The notes under the pieces were generated by a model. The model searched no databases. It was given only the letters and a program-made list of their open reading frames with translations, and was not told where the DNA came from. Made by a program: the position numbers and the translations under genes. DNA of 64,000 nt from Bacillota bacterium. Lineage in GTDB: Bacteria; Bacillota; Clostridia; Lachnospirales; Lachnospiraceae. The DNA lies in the NCBI GenBank assembly GCA_023411555.1, contig JAEYOQ010000036.1:1-64000 (forward strand), read 5' to 3'. How positions within the stretch are numbered: the stretch's first letter is position 1; each line of letters starts with the position of its first letter. Below, one piece after another: positions 61,011 to 64,000 of the stretch.

Positions 61011-62348
61011 ATGAAAAGAATCATTGCACTATTCCTTGCTTTGACGCTTGTATTATTAGCTGCGGGTTGTTCCAAAGATAGTACACCAACAGCTACTGAT
61101 AAGCCAAATGAAAGCAAACAAGCAGAAACTAAGAGTACTGATGTAAAAGCAACAGATGTAGAGTTTTGGACCTTTCAGGACCTTCATGTTGAGTTCTACC
61201 AGAAGATGGCTGAAAATTGGAATGCTGCACACCCTGATAAACCTATCAACCTGATTCCAACTGTATATCCTTATGAAGATATGCATAGTAAGCTCCTTAT
61301 GGCATTGCAATCTGGAACAGGAGCACCTGATTTGGTTGATATCGAAGTAGGTAAGTATGCAAACTTCTTAAAAGGTGACGTTCAGCTTCTCCCTCTAAAT
61401 GATATCGTTGAACCTGAATTGGACAATATCATCAAAGCTAGAGTAGATATCTACTCTAAGGACAATAACTATTACGGTATCTGCTTCCATGTTGGTGCTG
61501 CTGTTATATACTACAATACTGAACTTTGTGAGAAGGCTGGAGTTGATTGGAAGAATATAAAGACTTGGGATGAATACTATGAAGCTGGTAAAAAGCTCAA
61601 AGCAGTTGAGCCGACTAAGTATTGGGAATCCTTAGAGGCAACAGATATATGGCATATGTGGCCTTTGTTAGCTGAACTTGGCGGAGATATGACCGCAGCT
61701 GATGGTTCCATTACAATCGATACCCCTCAAATGGCAAAGGTTCTTGAGTTCAACCGTAAGATGTTAGACGAAGGCCTTGCTGTAATTGCTCCTGGTGGAT
61801 TCCATCATGCAGAAGAGTTCTATGCTATGATGAATAAAGGAGAAATCGGTTCTATTGTAATGCCAATGTGGTATCTTGACCGTTTCACTAACTATATGCC
61901 TGACTTAGCTAATAAGATCGCTATCGCTCCACTTCCTGTTTGGGAAGCAGGTGAAAAACGCTCTATTGGACAAGGTGGGACTGGTACTTCCATAACTAAT
62001 CAGTGTAAGAATCCTGATCTTGTAAAAGAATACCTTGCTTATGCTAAACTGTCCCAGGAAGCTGGAATAGAGATTTGGAATATCCTTGGATTTGATCCTA
62101 TCCGAACGGATGTATGGTCTATGTCAGATGTTACTCATGCTAAGAATAAGTTTACTGATTACTATGTAGACAATCCGTTTGATACTTTGCTTGAGATTAA
62201 AGACGAAATCGTTTCACATAATAACGGAGAAAATCTCCCGCAAGCATTAGACGCAATGAAGAATAGGGTTTTAGAGCGTGCTTATAATGAAGCTAATGTT
62301 AACATTCCACAAATGTTGGCTGAAGAACAGAAGAATGCAATACAGTAA
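61011..62348 (+). CDS. Sugar ABC transporter substrate-binding lipoprotein (family 1)
   Basis: A 445-residue extracellular solute-binding protein. The signal peptide ends in the lipobox LAAGC (C20), followed by a Ser/Thr/Lys-rich linker. VEFWTFQDLHVEFYQKM and the GTGAPDLVDIEVGKY, PMWYLDRFTNYMPD segments are typical of family-1 binding proteins. Neighbours (GH51 before, two permeases after) suggest arabinose-containing oligosaccharides, as for AraN of Bacillus. TTAGGAGGAAAGAAT precedes ATG 61011. Confidence 0.9.
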   Translation: MKRIIALFLALTLVLLAAGCSKDSTPTATDKPNESKQAETKSTDVKATDVEFWTFQDLHVEFYQKMAENWNAAHPDKPINLIPTVYPYEDMHSKLLMALQSGTGAPDLVDIEVGKYANFLKGDVQLLPLNDIVEPELDNIIKARVDIYSKDNNYYGICFHVGAAVIYYNTELCEKAGVDWKNIKTWDEYYEAGKKLKAVEPTKYWESLEATDIWHMWPLLAELGGDMTAADGSITIDTPQMAKVLEFNRKMLDEGLAVIAPGGFHHAEEFYAMMNKGEIGSIVMPMWYLDRFTNYMPDLANKIAIAPLPVWEAGEKRSIGQGGTGTSITNQCKNPDLVKEYLAYAKLSQEAGIEIWNILGFDPIRTDVWSMSDVTHAKNKFTDYYVDNPFDTLLEIKDEIVSHNNGENLPQALDAMKNRVLERAYNEANVNIPQMLAEEQKNAIQ

Positions 62349-62380
62349 CTAGTAGCTATATAGTAATTATAGATAAGTTA

Positions 62381-62426
62381 AGGGGAAAGAAAATCATTAT
62401 ATGTCACTTTGATTTTTCTTTCCCCT
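62381..62426 (+). terminator. Intercistronic hairpin between binding protein and permeases
   Basis: AGGGGAAAGAAAATCA pairs with TGATTTTTCTTTCCCCT (one bulge). No T-run follows. Such hairpins often protect the upstream mRNA, so the binding protein is made in excess of the permeases. Confidence 0.6.
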
Positions 62427-62478
62427 ACTATATTCCCTTGTGTCGGATTATGAATAGGGAAGAAGGAGGTAGATGTTC

Positions 62479-63411
62479 ATGAAACAGAAAGAAATAGAGC
62501 CTGGTAAAAAGGGAGCAATAAAACGAAAATCCTTGCTTTATTCACAAAAACTAGCACCTTATGTTTTTGTTGGGCCTTTTGTTATTACCTTTTTGCTATT
62601 TTTTTTGTATCCTGTAATTTCATCAATTATTATGAGCTTTCAGGAGGTCCTGCCGGGAAAAACTACATTTGTCGGATTGGACAACTTTAGACACCTATTT
62701 GTCGGTGATTTTAAACAAGCAGTGTTTAACAGTATCATATATACAGTGATTACTTGTGCTGTACTAGTTCCACTTCCAATAGTACTTGCTGTTTTCTTGA
62801 ATTCCAAGAAAGTTGTGGCAAAAAGCTTCTTTCGTTCAGTATTTTTCCTACCAGCCCTAGTTTCTGTCGTTGTTGGTGGTTTTACTTTCCGCTTGATTTT
62901 TGGTGAGATGGATACGGCTTTACTAAATAGTATTTTGGGTCTATTTAACATTGAGCCAATAAAATGGATAGGAGGCCCCGTGAAGTGGACCACCTTCCTG
63001 GCATTGTTAGTATTATGTTGTTGGCGTTGGATGGGTGTAAATAATATGTATTATACATCAGGGCTACAAAGTATACCTAGTGAACTTTATGAATCAGCAT
63101 CCATTGATGGAGCAAATTCATGGCAGAGTTTTCTTCATGTTACTGTGCCATTTCTAAAACCAACAGCTATCTATGTTTTGACTATCAGTATCTACGGTGG
63201 TATGTCTATGTTCCTAGAAAGCCGTATGTTGTTTAATGGTGGACGTTATCCGGGTGGACAGGGATTAACAATTGTTGGCTATCTCTACCGTCTTGGATGG
63301 GATCAGAATAAAATTGGCTTAGGCTGTGCTGTAGGACTTTGTTTGTTGGTAATAACTCTAGCCGTTAATCTGATGCAACTTAAGTTTACCGGATTCTTTA
63401 AAAAGGAGTGA
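62479..63411 (+). CDS. Sugar ABC transporter permease, MalF/UgpA type
   Basis: A 310-residue membrane protein with six membrane helices and the EAA-loop sequence ELYESASIDGANSWQSFLHVTVPFLKP, which contacts the ATPase. It forms the channel with the next permease. ATG 62479 is nine bases from GGAGG (62465-62469); ATG 62473 is only three bases away and is less likely. The stop codon is five bases before the next start. Confidence 0.92.
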   Translation: MKQKEIEPGKKGAIKRKSLLYSQKLAPYVFVGPFVITFLLFFLYPVISSIIMSFQEVLPGKTTFVGLDNFRHLFVGDFKQAVFNSIIYTVITCAVLVPLPIVLAVFLNSKKVVAKSFFRSVFFLPALVSVVVGGFTFRLIFGEMDTALLNSILGLFNIEPIKWIGGPVKWTTFLALLVLCCWRWMGVNNMYYTSGLQSIPSELYESASIDGANSWQSFLHVTVPFLKPTAIYVLTISIYGGMSMFLESRMLFNGGRYPGGQGLTIVGYLYRLGWDQNKIGLGCAVGLCLLVITLAVNLMQLKFTGFFKKE

Positions 63412-63416
63412 CAGAT

Positions 63417-64000
63417 ATGAAAAAATCATATGAGAAAAAATCCCGGTTCACCCTTAGTTCCATACCTATGCATATGGTACTTATCATCATGGCAATAGTT
63501 ACACTGATTCCGTTTATCAGTATTTTTCTGGCTTCCCTCAGGCCGGGCACAGAAATCATGAGGCAGGGGATTGGATTAAATATTGACACTTCAAACATGT
63601 CCTTGTACAATTATACATATCTATTTACGGATGAAAGATACTTTACATGGTTCTTTAACAGTATTTTGGTAACCCTAATACAAACAGTACTTACCTTATT
63701 AGTCAGTGCTTTTGTTGGTTACGGTTTTGCTATGTATAATTTCAGGTTTAAAAATATACTTTTTATCTGTGTACTTATTATAATGATGGTTCCATTGGAA
63801 ATAATCATGCTTCCACTTTATCAGCTAATTATAAAGATACGTCTGATTAATAGCTTCTGGGGAGTAATCTTACCATCTATTGCAGCCCCACTACCAATAT
63901 TCTTTTTCCGTCAGTATCTTAGTGGGATTCCAAAGGATTTTCTTGATGCAGCGCGTGTGGATGGATGCCATGAATACCGTATTTTCTTTACAATTATTAT
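63417..64000 (+). CDS. Sugar ABC transporter permease, MalG/AraQ type (partial)
   Basis: ATG 63417 follows AAAAGGAGTGACAG and opens a frame that runs to the window end: 194 complete codons without a stop. It is the second permease of the importer. A first membrane helix (about 15-38), further helices and the start of the EAA loop, IPKDFLDAARVDGCHEYRIFF, are visible. The last third is outside the window. The ATPase is often encoded elsewhere (MsmX type). Confidence 0.92.
   Translation, partial: MKKSYEKKSRFTLSSIPMHMVLIIMAIVTLIPFISIFLASLRPGTEIMRQGIGLNIDTSNMSLYNYTYLFTDERYFTWFFNSILVTLIQTVLTLLVSAFVGYGFAMYNFRFKNILFICVLIIMMVPLEIIMLPLYQLIIKIRLINSFWGVILPSIAAPLPIFFFRQYLSGIPKDFLDAARVDGCHEYRIFFTII

Noticed and set aside
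60899..61081. 60-residue ORF before the sugar-binding lipoprotein
   Set aside because: It overlaps the binding site and start of the lipoprotein gene in another frame and has no site of its own.

Overview
The window reads as chromosomal DNA of a low-to-moderate GC, spore-forming, anaerobic Firmicute of the Clostridia, most likely a Lachnospiraceae member related to Lachnoclostridium (Clostridium) phytofermentans or Anaerocolumna. Supporting signs are strong AGGAGG-type ribosome binding sites, SigK, RNase J, IreB/RuvX/DUF1292 synteny, the ACT plus DUF711 pair, an IscS-ThiI pair, and a GH51 arabinofuranosidase beside a sugar ABC importer. This assignment is inference from gene content and order. 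I ran no search.

Layout. 1-5 kb: rpmF, a putative Fur-controlled promoter with a small membrane protein, a DEDD-type exonuclease-like protein, and a cardiolipin synthase fused to a CmpB-like membrane domain. 5-14 kb: a zinc-ribbon protein, ruvA-ruvB, zapA, a long U32 peptidase-family protein, and an FtsW/RodA plus PBP pair, separated by unusually structured intergenic DNA. 14-25 kb: NUDIX, a tiny repeat peptide, tRNA-Leu(CAA), an anti-sigma-like protein, polA-coaE, a dicarboxylate/amino-acid symporter, a WalJ-like hydrolase, ACT and DUF711 proteins, pepD. 25-38.7 kb: LCP protein, M23 peptidase, iscS-thiI, an HPr-like protein without the active histidine, mtaB, ireB-ruvX-DUF1292, a Fur-family regulator, rnj, a short MltG-like protein, and trmR-trhP, which follows the Bacillus yrzL-yrrK-yrzB-yrrL-yrrM-yrrN/O order.

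38.9-46 kb is mixed: a small accessory islet of secreted and small unknown proteins, sigK without a recognisable pro-sequence, a strong promoter followed by a structured leader or RNA ahead of a second cysteine desulfurase and a TtcA-like enzyme, a membrane zinc-ribbon protein, and a frameshifted GNAT. 46-58.3 kb holds an ABC-F protein, a PilT-like ATPase with an altered Walker A motif, GtrA, an RlmI-like methyltransferase, recQ-folC, DUF5050, pheA and an HtrA protease. 58.5-64 kb starts with a truncated NMT1-type lipoprotein and continues into a catabolic cluster (GH51, sugar-binding lipoprotein, two permeases, the last cut by the window edge).

Most of the window is housekeeping: cell wall and division, DNA repair, and a marked concentration of tRNA/rRNA modification enzymes (ThiI, TtcA-like, MtaB, TrmR, TrhP, RlmI-like, U32). 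I found no CRISPR array, prophage, transposase or classical defence locus. The strongest unexplained signals are in non-coding DNA: the promoter plus three-stem element at 41184-41361, a 214-bp imperfect inverted repeat before ruvA, a hairpin repeat family shared by the ruvA and iscS leaders, long direct repeats before zapA, and a short peptide made of nine-residue repeats between two terminators.
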